From NCBI GenBank assembly GCA_934177725.1, contig CAKPPO010000004.1, positions 1-64,000 on the forward strand: a stretch of DNA of 64,000 bases. The letters run 5' to 3'. The stretch is from an uncultured Clostridia bacterium (GTDB lineage: Bacteria > Bacillota > Clostridia > TANB77 > CAG-508). Positions 16,567-25,230 of this stretch are shown one piece after another. Position 1 is the stretch's first letter, and every line of letters starts with the position of its first letter. Under the pieces are notes generated by a model. It ran no database searches, was not told the DNA's origin, and worked only from the letters and a program-made list of their open reading frames with translations. Made by a program: the position numbers and the translations under genes.

Positions 16567-19500
16567 TTACTCTATACTTTTTAAACTTTCTATCATGTCT
16601 ATTTTCTTTAATGAGAAATATGTTACCACATTTACTATTAATGTAAATACTACTGTAATTATAATAGCATATAAATAGCTAATTGGCATTATTTCTTTTC
16701 CAAATCTTATTACATTTATTTCACATGTTTTTATTATAAACATATTTAACAAATATCCACCAAATAATCCAAGTATTATTCCTATTCCTGTTAATAATAC
16801 CGTTTCTCTTGTTACATAATCATACACTTCTTTATCATAAAATCCCAGTACTTTTATTGTAGCAAGTTCTCTTATTCTTTCGCTAATGTTTACATTTGAT
16901 AGATTATATAATACTACAAATGCAAGTAGTCCTGCTGATATTATTAAAATTACTACTACATAATTTAATGAGTTCATCATGTCTTTCATTAAACTTTCCA
17001 TATTGGAGTTTAATGCTACTGCATTTACATTTTCATATTTTAGCAATTCTTTTGCCATTTCTTTTTCTTGTTCTTCATCTTTTACACTATTTTGAATATA
17101 TAGTACATTTGTCTTATATTCTCCATATGTCTCTTCATATATACCTTTGGGCATATATACATAATGATAAATGTAGTTTTCTACAATATTAGAGATTTCG
17201 AATTCTTTTTGGTTATTATCGTTATCTTTTAATGTGATTTTGTCCCCTTGTTTTACATTTAGAAGTTGTGCAACTTTATCTGTAATAGCTATTTTGCCTT
17301 CTTCTAATTGTATTTTTTCTTTTTTCTTTGTATCTATTAATTGAATTACATTTTCTATTTTCTCGTCTTTTGGAACTATAATTTGTATGTCTTCTTCTTT
17401 TTCTCCATTTAATAAAGTTCCTGATGTCATATATGTTTCTACTACTTTACTTACTTCTTCTTTTTCCTCTAGTTCTTGTATAAATTCTTGTACGCTTTCG
17501 TTCCCTGCACTATTTTTCAAACTAATTTGCATATCATAATGATATATTTTTTGATATTGGCTTGGTATTATTGCAGATATTGCGTCTTTTATTCCAAAAC
17601 CTGTTAAAATAAGTGCTGTACATCCTGCAATTCCTATGATTGTCATTAAAAATCTTTTCTTGTAACGGAATATGTTTCGAACTGTTACTTTTTGGTTGAA
17701 TTTTAAATGTTTCCATATAAATGGTATTTTTTCTAAAAGAACTCTTTTCCCTGGCTTTGGTGCTTTCGGTCTCATAAGTTCTGAAGGAGTTTCACCTAAA
17801 GAGCTTAAAACTGTATATAACGTAGCTCCTATTATACATATACTTGCAAGTCCAAGTCCTAATATAGCATAATACCAATTAAATTTAATTACTAAATCTG
17901 GCAATGAGTACATCATATTATACATCATTAATATTATTCTTGGAAGTAGCTGAAATCCTACTAACATTCCTAAAATTCCACCCACAATACATGCTATTCC
18001 TGCATATAACAAATATTTCATTGCTATTTGCATTTTGTTATATCCTAGCGCTTTTAATGTACCTATTTGAACCCTTTGCTCTTCTACCATTCTTGTCATA
18101 GATGTTAAAGAAATTAGAGTTGCTATAACAAAAAATACTATTGGAAATACTTTTCCTAAATTTTCTATACTTTTGCTATCTTGCACATAATTGCCATAAC
18201 CTGTATTTGACTCTCTGTCTAAAATATACCATGTTGGATGATCTATTTTATCTATTTCTTCTCTTGCATCTGAAAGTTTTTTCTCTGCTTCTTTTATCTT
18301 GTCGTTATATTCATTTCTATTTTTATTTAATTCTTCTTTTCCTTCTTCTAGTTCTTTTTTGGAAGTATTTATTTTTTGCTGTGCAGTTTTAAATTCGGTA
18401 TTTGCCTGCTCCCTTGAAGCACTTAATGTTTCTTCTTGTTTAGTTATTTTCTCTTTTGCTTGTTTTAGTTTTTCTTTTCCTTCTTGTAATTTTGTATTTA
18501 TTGTACTTATTCCATCTTCTATTTGTTTTATTCCCGCTTCTACTTGTTTCTTATTTGCATTTAAATTCTCTATTGCTGTCTCTAAACTAGCTTTTTGTAT
18601 TTGTAAATTTGTTATTTGCTCTTGTGTTAAATTCGTATTTTTTAAACTTTCTAATACATTTTGATATTGTTTTTCTAGTGTGCTAATATTTGTATTTAAT
18701 GCATTTAAATTATTTTGCATATTTTCTTTTTGAACATTTAAGTTTTCAATTTGCTTGTTTGCTTCTTCTATCTGTTTTGGCATATTTTGTTCTTGAATGG
18801 CTATTTCATTTTTTGCCTCTTCTAATTGTTTTTCTGCACTTTGAAATTTACTTTCAGCTTCAGCCTTTTTATTATTTAAAGTGTTTTGTGCAGATATTAA
18901 CTTACTTTCTCCACTTGTTATTTTATTTTCTGCATCTGCTAATTTTTCTTCTGCTGTTTGTTTCTCGTCTTCTAGCTTTTCTTCAGCTTCTTGTAATTTT
19001 TCCTCTGCCTCTTTCCTTACTTCTTCATATCTTGCATTTTGTCTTTGCTCTTTTATTTTTTCTACTTCATCTTTTGCTTGTTGAACATAATTTTTATATT
19101 CTTGTGAAGATGTTTCCATTTTGCTTGCATTTTTTAATGTGATATAAATTTGTGTATATACCTTGCTTTCAAAACTTTCTTTTGGCAAATATAAATTATA
19201 ACTTACCTTACCAGAACCTAATTTAGAAGTATCTCTTTCTCTTGAAATATACAAAGGACTTTCCATAGTTCCAACAATTATAACTTCTTTTTCTTTTATT
19301 ATGCTATCTTCTTCTGTTTCAATTATTAAGCTATCTCCTATATTTTTATTTTTAAATTTACAAAAGGCTTCTTCTACTAAACATTCGTTAGCATTTTGTG
19401 GCATTCTTCCTTCAAGTAAAGTTACTGTATTTACACTATCTAATGACAATACTTTTGTTACAATTTCAGTATCTTCATAGTTTAGTAAAACATCTTCGCT

Positions 19501-19767
19501 ATATTCGCCATAAACATTTTCGATTTTATCTATTTCTTTTAAAGCTTTTATATCTTCATCAGTTAAACCTAATGTTGAAATTACCTCTATGTCATATACA
19601 TTGTTTTCGTCAAATCTTTTATCTAATGTATAAATCATATCTGGGCTTGCTGCTCTAATTCCTGCAAAAAAGCCTACACCTAAAAAAGCCATTAATAAAA
19701 TGGATATAAAACGTTTATATGTGTTTTTTATTTCTTTTAAGCTATCTTTTATTAGTGCCTTTTTCAT
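16567..19767 (-). CDS. FtsX/MacB-like ABC permease with long extracytoplasmic coiled coil
   Basis: About 1066 residues. An N-terminal helix (about 20-40) is followed by a large external part. Within it lies a strongly heptad-like, Glu/Lys/Gln-rich coiled coil from about 230 to 505, with repeats such as EEKLQEAEEKLEDEKQTAEEKL. Then comes a first FtsX domain (three helices, about 540-680), a second periplasmic-type region (about 720-930) and a second FtsX domain (about 945-1060). Permease partner of the ATPase at 19803, which lies 35 nt upstream. A GTG at 19779 overlaps the AGGAG, so I start at the ATG at 19767. Substrate unknown; the coiled coil may act as a scaffold at the cell wall. Confidence 0.85.
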   Translation of the reverse strand: MKKALIKDSLKEIKNTYKRFISILLMAFLGVGFFAGIRAASPDMIYTLDKRFDENNVYDIEVISTLGLTDEDIKALKEIDKIENVYGEYSEDVLLNYEDTEIVTKVLSLDSVNTVTLLEGRMPQNANECLVEEAFCKFKNKNIGDSLIIETEEDSIIKEKEVIIVGTMESPLYISRERDTSKLGSGKVSYNLYLPKESFESKVYTQIYITLKNASKMETSSQEYKNYVQQAKDEVEKIKEQRQNARYEEVRKEAEEKLQEAEEKLEDEKQTAEEKLADAENKITSGESKLISAQNTLNNKKAEAESKFQSAEKQLEEAKNEIAIQEQNMPKQIEEANKQIENLNVQKENMQNNLNALNTNISTLEKQYQNVLESLKNTNLTQEQITNLQIQKASLETAIENLNANKKQVEAGIKQIEDGISTINTKLQEGKEKLKQAKEKITKQEETLSASREQANTEFKTAQQKINTSKKELEEGKEELNKNRNEYNDKIKEAEKKLSDAREEIDKIDHPTWYILDRESNTGYGNYVQDSKSIENLGKVFPIVFFVIATLISLTSMTRMVEEQRVQIGTLKALGYNKMQIAMKYLLYAGIACIVGGILGMLVGFQLLPRIILMMYNMMYSLPDLVIKFNWYYAILGLGLASICIIGATLYTVLSSLGETPSELMRPKAPKPGKRVLLEKIPFIWKHLKFNQKVTVRNIFRYKKRFLMTIIGIAGCTALILTGFGIKDAISAIIPSQYQKIYHYDMQISLKNSAGNESVQEFIQELEEKEEVSKVVETYMTSGTLLNGEKEEDIQIIVPKDEKIENVIQLIDTKKKEKIQLEEGKIAITDKVAQLLNVKQGDKITLKDNDNNQKEFEISNIVENYIYHYVYMPKGIYEETYGEYKTNVLYIQNSVKDEEQEKEMAKELLKYENVNAVALNSNMESLMKDMMNSLNYVVVILIISAGLLAFVVLYNLSNVNISERIRELATIKVLGFYDKEVYDYVTRETVLLTGIGIILGLFGGYLLNMFIIKTCEINVIRFGKEIMPISYLYAIIITVVFTLIVNVVTYFSLKKIDMIESLKSIE

Positions 19768-19802
19768 ATTTAATCTCACTCCTCGTTTTGGTCACAAATG
19801 AA

Positions 19803-20504
19803 TTACCATTCAATTTCTTCTATAGGTGTTGGATTCTCATTTATTATAATATTTTCAGCTTTTCCATTTTTAAAATGAATTACTTTGTCTGCCATTGGAG
19901 CTATAGCTGAATTGTGTGTAATAATTATAACTGTCATATTTTCTTTTCTACAAGTATTTTGCAATAACTCTAGTATTTGTTTTCCTGTTTTATAATCTAG
20001 TGCACCTGTTGGTTCATCACATAAAAGTAGTTTAGGATTTTTAGCTATTGCTCTTGCTATTGCAACTCTTTGTTGCTCTCCACCAGATAATTGTGAAGGA
20101 AAGTTTCTAACTCTATCTTTTAGTCCCACTTTTTTCATAATTGTTTCTGGATTTAAAGAATCTTTACAAATTTGTGTTGCAAGTTCTACATTTTCTATTG
20201 CTGTTAAATTTTGAACTAAATTATAAAATTGAAATACAAAACCTATATCTTCTCTTCTATACTTTACAAGTTCTTTTTTCTTTAATGTTGACACGTTTTT
20301 TCCATCTACAATTACATCTCCTGAAGTTGGTGTATCCATTCCTCCTAGGATATTTAAACAAGTAGTTTTACCTGCTCCAGATGGTCCTACTATAACTACT
20401 AATTCACCTTTTTCTATTGTAAAATTTGTGTTATCTAGTGCTTTAATAGTAACTTCACCCATTTTATATTCTTTCTTTACATTTTTAAACTCTATATATG
20501 ACAT
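19803..20504 (-). CDS. MacB/LolD-type ABC transporter ATP-binding protein
   Basis: 233 residues. Walker A GPSGAGKTTCLN (about 40), Q-loop VFQFYNL, signature LSGGEQQRVAIARA (about 138), Walker B LLLCDEPTGALD and H-loop IITHNSAIA. This subclass powers FtsX-type mechanotransmission pumps, which fits the permease directly downstream. A family C hairpin lies 18 nt before its start codon. Confidence 0.95.
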   Translation of the reverse strand: MSYIEFKNVKKEYKMGEVTIKALDNTNFTIEKGELVVIVGPSGAGKTTCLNILGGMDTPTSGDVIVDGKNVSTLKKKELVKYRREDIGFVFQFYNLVQNLTAIENVELATQICKDSLNPETIMKKVGLKDRVRNFPSQLSGGEQQRVAIARAIAKNPKLLLCDEPTGALDYKTGKQILELLQNTCRKENMTVIIITHNSAIAPMADKVIHFKNGKAENIIINENPTPIEEIEW

Positions 20505-20521
20505 TTTTATTTTCCTTTCTC

Positions 20522-20554
20522 AGGACATTTGGGGACGGGTCAATTTTGTCCTTT
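20522..20554. repeat. Family C hairpin repeat, copy C1
   Basis: GGACATTTGGGGACGGGTCA followed by ATTTTGTCCTTT. GGACA pairs with TGTCC. The reverse-complement copy is at 22328-22363, so an inverted pair encloses tyrS and its T-box. Confidence 0.8.
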
Positions 20555-20660
20555 ACATAATTTTTTATTTAATTCACTTTCTATTTTTATATCATATTTT
20601 TTACCTTTTTACTATATTTTTACAGATATTTCATATTTTATAATAAAACACCACAATAGA

Positions 20661-20693
20661 AAAAGAACACTCTTTATAATAGCGTGTTCTTTT
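20661..20693 (-). terminator. tyrS terminator
   Basis: AAAAGAACAC/GTGTTCTTTT with a 13-nt loop and T-runs on both strands, 42 nt past the tyrS stop. Confidence 0.75.
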
Positions 20694-20734
20694 TTTCATT
20701 TTGACTTTAACTTTCAAAAAGATTAAAAATCTCT

Positions 20735-21961
20735 TTAAATTCTTTTTCCAATATAATTATTTTTCTTTCCTCTTTTTACAACTATATATGTATCTTCTAT
20801 AAACATAGAATTATCCACAATTGTATTTATATCTGTTACTTTCTCTCCATTTATTGATATAGCACCATTTGATATAAATTCTCTTGCTTCTCTTTTGCTT
20901 GATGCTGCACCTAGTGCTACTACTAAGTCTAAAATATTTTGATTTGCTTCTACTTCTTTTATATCTTCATTTCCAAATAGTTCTTCAATATCTTTTTTGC
21001 TTAAATCAGCAAATTTATTGTTAAATAAATGATCTGCTAAATTTACTGCTTTTTCATATTCTTCTTTTCCATGTAAGAAAGTGATAATTTCTCTTGCTAA
21101 TGCTTTATGAGCCTCTCTTAATTCTGGATGTTCATTATTTTTTCTTTCATATTCTTCAATTTCTTCTTTAGAAAGGAATGTATAAATTTTTAGGTAATCA
21201 ATTACCATACTATCTTCTACATTTGTGAAGAATTGGTATAATTTGTAACTTGAAGTTTTTTCTTTATCTAACCATAATGCATTTCCTTCACTTTTTCCAA
21301 ATTTCTTTCCTTGAGAATCTGTAACAAGTGGCATTGTAAATGCATATACTTCATCTCCTGTAGATTTTCTAATTAAATCTATTCCTGCTGTAATATTTCC
21401 CCATTGATCTGACCCTGCACATTGCATGTCTACACCTTTATTTTCATGTAACCATTTAAAGTCTAATGCTTGTAAAATCATATATGAGAATTCTGTATAT
21501 GTAATTCCACTATCTAATCTTCTTCTAATTATATCTTTGTCAAGCATATAATTTATATTGAAAAATTTTCCATAATCTCTTAAGAAGTCTATTACATTTA
21601 TATCTTTGTACCAGTCATTGTTATTTACAACCTCAAAACCAAATATTTTTTCAACTTGAGCTTTTAAACATTCAAAGTTATGTCTTACCTCTTCTTTAGA
21701 TATCATTGCTCTTTCTGTAGTAGGACGTGGATCTCCTATCATACCTGTTCCACCACCAACTAATAAAATTGGATGATGACCTGCTTCTTTTAATCTTTTT
21801 GAAATTAAGAAACTTGATAAATGCCCTACATGAAGACTATCCGCTGTTGGATCTGTTCCAATGTAAAATGTAAGTCCTCCTTTATTTAATTTTTCTTCCA
21901 ATTCTGGACTTGATATGTCTTTTATAAGTCCTCTCCATTTTAATTCTTCAACTAATGTCAT
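20735..21961 (-). CDS. tyrS: Tyrosyl-tRNA synthetase
   Basis: 408 residues. Class Ic synthetase charging tRNA-Tyr. Visible: FYIGTDPTADSLHVGHLSSF with the HIGH-class HVGH, LVGGGTGMIGDPRP, the tyrosine pocket YTEFSYMILQALDF, GSDQWGNI, the KMSKS-class KKFGKSEG and a C-terminal S4 domain (AREFISNGAISINGEKV). An in-frame ATG upstream at 22045 gives a peptide from the family A palindrome; the real start is at 21961, behind GGGAGGAAATAAAA. Expression is controlled by the T-box leader upstream. Confidence 0.98.
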   Translation of the reverse strand: MTLVEELKWRGLIKDISSPELEEKLNKGGLTFYIGTDPTADSLHVGHLSSFLISKRLKEAGHHPILLVGGGTGMIGDPRPTTERAMISKEEVRHNFECLKAQVEKIFGFEVVNNNDWYKDINVIDFLRDYGKFFNINYMLDKDIIRRRLDSGITYTEFSYMILQALDFKWLHENKGVDMQCAGSDQWGNITAGIDLIRKSTGDEVYAFTMPLVTDSQGKKFGKSEGNALWLDKEKTSSYKLYQFFTNVEDSMVIDYLKIYTFLSKEEIEEYERKNNEHPELREAHKALAREIITFLHGKEEYEKAVNLADHLFNNKFADLSKKDIEELFGNEDIKEVEANQNILDLVVALGAASSKREAREFISNGAISINGEKVTDINTIVDNSMFIEDTYIVVKRGKKNNYIGKRI

Positions 21962-22014
21962 TTTTATTTCCTCCCTAATTTTTATAATATTTTCTAATTT
22001 AAACTTTTTTGGCT

Positions 22015-22043
22015 GTGGTAAAAACGGGCGTCCCTTTTGCCAC
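22015..22043. repeat. Family A 29-bp REP-like palindrome, copy A2
   Basis: Reverse-oriented copy: GTGGTAAAAACGGGC...CTTTTGCCAC. It sits inside the tyrS leader, after the T-box terminator hairpin and before the tyrS ribosome binding site, so it is part of every full-length tyrS mRNA. Confidence 0.85.
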
Positions 22044-22045
22044 AA

Positions 22046-22262
22046 AAAGAGCCAAATACATCCTGTTAAAGGACGATTTGACTCGTGGTACCACCTTTAT
22101 TTACTTATTTTAATAAGCCTTATTTAGCTGTTCGTAGCTCAAACGTTAATTACTATAAGAATTGTAATTCACAATTTTATATGCTAATAGTTTTCACCTA
22201 CCACTATCTCTCTTTAAAGTTACTATAAAATTACTACTAGGTTTCTTTTTAAATCGCAATTA
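22046..22262 (-). ncRNA. T-box riboswitch controlling tyrS (Tyr specifier)
   Basis: The leader contains the diagnostic AAGGTGGTACCACG T-box (about 22085-22098, read on the minus strand). A terminator hairpin follows it (GAGTCAAATCGTCCT...AGGATGTATTTGGCTC) with a T-run. Stem I includes AGAGAGATAGTGG and GGTGAAAACTATT. GAATTACAATTC in the specifier region offers UAC followed by A, a tyrosine codon. Uncharged tRNA-Tyr would stabilise the antiterminator and turn on tyrS. Confidence 0.93.
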
Positions 22263-22278
22263 AATTAATTATATTTGT

Positions 22279-22307
22279 ATTATACTATATATTTTTTTGC
22301 ATTGCAA
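22279..22307 (-). promoter_or_regulatory. Promoter of the T-box-tyrS unit
   Basis: Minus-strand TTGCAA (22302-22307), 17-nt spacer, TATAAT (22279-22284), ending about 17 nt before the T-box stem I region. Confidence 0.7.
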
Positions 22308-22327
22308 GTAAATGATTATTTTTTTAT

Positions 22328-22363
22328 GTAAAGGACAAAAGTGACCCGTCCCCAAATGTCCTT
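22328..22363. repeat. Family C hairpin repeat, copy C2
   Basis: Inverted relative to C1: AAAGGACAAAAGTGACCCG then TCCCCAAATGTCCTTT. It directly abuts the TAA stop of the MATE-kinase gene (22363-22365). Confidence 0.8.
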
Positions 22364-24351
22364 TATCTTTCTTTTACCACATTACATATTACATCTGCAC
22401 TTTTTTCTACTCCTAGTAGGTCACTGTTTATACAAATATCATAGTTGCTAAAGTCTTTCCAATCTTTGTCTGTGTAGTGTTTGTAATGATTTGCTCTTAA
22501 TTTGTCTATTCTTTCTATCTCTTTTTTAGCTTTATCTTCTTCATATCCATATATTTGTGTAGCTCTCTTTATTTTATCTTCCATTCCACTATATACAAAT
22601 ACTTTTACTACATTTTTTTCATCTTTTAATATAAAGTCTGCACATCTTCCTATTATTACACATGAGTCTTTTGATGCTAATTCTTTTATTAGTTCAGATT
22701 CTTTTACAAATAATTCATCTGCATTATCTAGTCCCATATAATATCCGTTATTTAATATTGCTGATGCATCTCTTTTTTGTTCATTATTTTCTATGTATTC
22801 TTCTGATAGACCTGTTGCTTCTGCTAGTTTTGTAATAATTTCTTTATCATAAAATTTAATTCCTAGCTTATCTGCAATTAGTCTTCCCACATATCTTCCA
22901 CCTGAACCATATTCTCTAGAAACTGTTATTACTACATGGTCTTTTACCTTTTTGTCTGTGCTTGTATCATCTACTAAAGCTTCACTCTTGACTTTTCCTT
23001 TTCCTAAATGTTTCATTTCTACTATAATTAATATTCCTGATATTACAAATGCTAATCCATCTGCAAATGGTCCTGCATATAATACTCCAATTAGTCCAAA
23101 TAAACTACCAAATGTAACCATTGCTGGTATTAAAAATGCTATTTGTCTAGATAATGAAAGTATTGCACTTTTTGCACTCTTTCCAATTGCTTGGAAGAAT
23201 ATTCCTGATGGTATTTGTATTCCATTAAAAATTACCAACATTAAATATGTTCTAAATGCTATACAGGCAAATTCCATGTACAAATCATTTCCACTACCAA
23301 ATATTGATATAAGCTTATCTGGTATTGTTTGAAATAATATGAATGCTATTGTGCTAATTATTAAACTTAAACCTAATACATATTTTAAGGTTTTCTTTAC
23401 TCTATCATATTTTCCTGCACCATAATTATAACCCAATATTGGTTGTGAACCTGCTGCAATTCCTATTATTATACTATTTAATATTTGGCTAATCTTCATA
23501 ACTATACCAAGTACTGTAATTGGTATATCTGCACCATATTTTGACTCTGCACCATATTTTCCAAGTAAATTGTTTTCAAACGCTATAACTAACACTATAC
23601 TCATTTCTGTAATAAAACTACTTATTCCTAATGCTGATACTTTTCTCATAACTTGTGCTTGTGGTTTTAATTCTTCTTTACATATTTTTATAGATTTAAA
23701 TTTCTTAATATAAAATACATTTATTAAAAATGTTACTATTTGGCTTATGACTGTTGCAATTGCCGCACCTTCTACTCCCATATCTAATGGAAATATAAAT
23801 ATAGGGTCTAATATAACATTTAATATTGCTCCTATTACCATAGATGTCATTGCATATTTGGGATTTCCATCTGCTCTTATTATAGAATTCAATGTTGTAC
23901 CTATCATCATAAATGGAAGTCCTATTACTATAATCCATCCATATCCTAATGCAAATGGTCTTATATTTTCTGTACATCCAAATAAATTTAATAATTGTGG
24001 TAAGAAAATTAAGTATGTTGCACAAAGTAATACTGAAACAATTATTGAAATTGTAATTGCATTTCCTACACCTTTTGCTGCTTCTTTTTGTTTTTTCTCT
24101 CCTAATTTTAAACTAAGATATGCTGCACCACCATCTCCAAACATTAATGCAAATGCTAAGCATATCATTGTAAGTGGAAATACTACGTTTGTTGCTCCGT
24201 TTCCTAATATTCCTACTCCCCAGCCTATGAAAATTTGGTCAACTATATTATATAAAGAGTTTACTAACAATGATATTATACATGGTACTGCAAATTTTCT
24301 AATTAGTTTTCCTATTTTTTCATAACCTAAAATGTTCTCTTCTTTTTCCAT
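22363..24351 (-). CDS. MATE efflux transporter fused to a cytidylate-kinase-like domain
   Basis: 662 residues. Residues 1 to about 450 form a complete 12-helix MATE antiporter (PCIISLLVNSLYNIVDQIFIG at the start, GAILNVILDPIFIF and GSQPILGYNYGAG mid-way). A hydrophilic linker (about 450-470) leads to a cytidylate-kinase-like P-loop domain: VVITVSREYGSGGRYVGRLI, KLGIKFYDKEIITKLAEATG, SCVIIGRCADFIL. The kinase-like part has the GSGG loop instead of the classical GxxxxGKS. The reading frame is continuous across the junction. MATE proteins export drugs or metabolites with Na+ or H+; the substrate and the kinase role are unknown. A possible attenuator precedes it. Confidence 0.9.
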   Translation of the reverse strand: MEKEENILGYEKIGKLIRKFAVPCIISLLVNSLYNIVDQIFIGWGVGILGNGATNVVFPLTMICLAFALMFGDGGAAYLSLKLGEKKQKEAAKGVGNAITISIIVSVLLCATYLIFLPQLLNLFGCTENIRPFALGYGWIIVIGLPFMMIGTTLNSIIRADGNPKYAMTSMVIGAILNVILDPIFIFPLDMGVEGAAIATVISQIVTFLINVFYIKKFKSIKICKEELKPQAQVMRKVSALGISSFITEMSIVLVIAFENNLLGKYGAESKYGADIPITVLGIVMKISQILNSIIIGIAAGSQPILGYNYGAGKYDRVKKTLKYVLGLSLIISTIAFILFQTIPDKLISIFGSGNDLYMEFACIAFRTYLMLVIFNGIQIPSGIFFQAIGKSAKSAILSLSRQIAFLIPAMVTFGSLFGLIGVLYAGPFADGLAFVISGILIIVEMKHLGKGKVKSEALVDDTSTDKKVKDHVVITVSREYGSGGRYVGRLIADKLGIKFYDKEIITKLAEATGLSEEYIENNEQKRDASAILNNGYYMGLDNADELFVKESELIKELASKDSCVIIGRCADFILKDEKNVVKVFVYSGMEDKIKRATQIYGYEEDKAKKEIERIDKLRANHYKHYTDKDWKDFSNYDICINSDLLGVEKSADVICNVVKER

Positions 24352-24400
24352 TTTTTTACTTCATCCTTTCTTATATATATTTTTGTATCTTAACTTTACT

Positions 24401-24484
24401 AAACGCAAAAAAATAACACTTCTTTTCAAGTGTTGTTCGTTAATCATTGCTTAAATTAACAATGTGCGTTTCCATTCTTGCATT
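24401..24484 (-). promoter_or_regulatory. Possible transcription attenuator leader of the MATE-kinase gene
   Basis: Between the promoter and the start codon lies a structured leader. It has an outer helix AAACGCA/TGCGTTT (24465-24471 with 24401-24407), a GTTAAT/ATTAAC pairing, and a terminator hairpin AACACTT/AAGTGTT (24415-24434) followed by A and seven T on the transcript. Very short ORFs (for example an 11-codon one starting ATGGAAACG) overlap the helices, so leader-peptide attenuation or a small riboswitch are both possible. I could not match it to a known motif. Confidence 0.5.
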
Positions 24485-24488
24485 ACTT

Positions 24489-24517
24489 ATAATAACACAA
24501 TTTTAAAAAGTTGTCAA
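24489..24517 (-). promoter_or_regulatory. Promoter of the MATE-kinase gene
   Basis: Minus-strand TTGACA (24512-24517), 17-nt spacer, TATTAT (24489-24494). Strong near-consensus promoter about 140 nt before the start codon. Confidence 0.75.
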
Positions 24518-24597
24518 AGTATTATCAATTTTTTATTTTCATTTTTTACCACATTTCATTCTTATAGAACTACATTTTATTTTATATTTGTAACAAT

Positions 24598-24627
24598 AAA
24601 AAGCACACAATAAAATGTGTACTTTTT
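24598..24627 (-). terminator. Terminator of the NCYSHALG protein gene
   Basis: AAAAAGCACACA pairs with TGTGTACTTTTT (one mismatch), loop ATAAAA. It overlaps the last base pairs of the gene ending at 24626. Confidence 0.65.
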
Positions 24628-25102
24628 ATCTTGTAACCTTATAAATTCCTACAAAATTCCACGGAAAATAGTTCAATTTATCCCTGTCGAAATTTTGTAT
24701 TTCGTTCATTCCTCTATATTTCCATTTTTCCGTCCATAAGCCTTTTTCAAATCTCCAAAAATGATAATCTGCAATTTGCCCGTTATAACCCTTTACAAAC
24801 AAAGCGATTTTATATTGATTATCAAGTAATCCTTTCTCCATTGAAGATTCTTCTATTTTCAATTTTAATGTTTCAAAATCTGAAAATAAAAGTTTTTTTA
24901 TTTCTTCAAATGAAAAATATTTTTCATAAATTGATTTCTTTTGGCTTATTGCACCTACCCGATATAATTCTAATTTTGGATAAGTTGCACCTAATGCATG
25001 TGAATAACAATTTGTATTATTTTTTACATTAGTTTCTGTATATCTTTCAAATAATGGATTAGAATGAACTTGTTGTGTTAGTATAGCTGTATAATCCTTC
25101 AT
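24626..25102 (-). CDS. Hypothetical protein with Cys/His motif (possible papain-like amidase fold)
   Basis: 158 residues, no signal peptide or membrane segment. NTNCYSHALG (about residue 30) and ADYHFWRFEKG (about 110), followed by WTEKW and NFVGIY, recall small phage and bacterial proteins with a conserved Cys in NCYxYALG and a His in DYHxYR. Those suggest an NlpC/P60-like cysteine peptidase or amidase arrangement, but I cannot confirm it. It forms a single-gene unit with a good GGAGAAAGG ribosome binding site and its own terminator. Confidence 0.55.
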   Translation of the reverse strand: MKDYTAILTQQVHSNPLFERYTETNVKNNTNCYSHALGATYPKLELYRVGAISQKKSIYEKYFSFEEIKKLLFSDFETLKLKIEESSMEKGLLDNQYKIALFVKGYNGQIADYHFWRFEKGLWTEKWKYRGMNEIQNFDRDKLNYFPWNFVGIYKVTR

Positions 25103-25230
25103 TGTGTATTTCCTTTCTCCTTATTAAGGATACTAACCTCTTTTACCAAGTTTCTTATAACATTATATCATTTTTTTTAGCGTTTTTCAATATTATGTAA
25201 AGAATATATATTGTCAAAACCTGCTCAACT

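Noticed and set aside
21962..22045. N-terminal extension of tyrS beginning MWQKGRPFLPQP
   Set aside because: It is the translation of palindrome A2, and the real ribosome binding site lies before the ATG at 21961.
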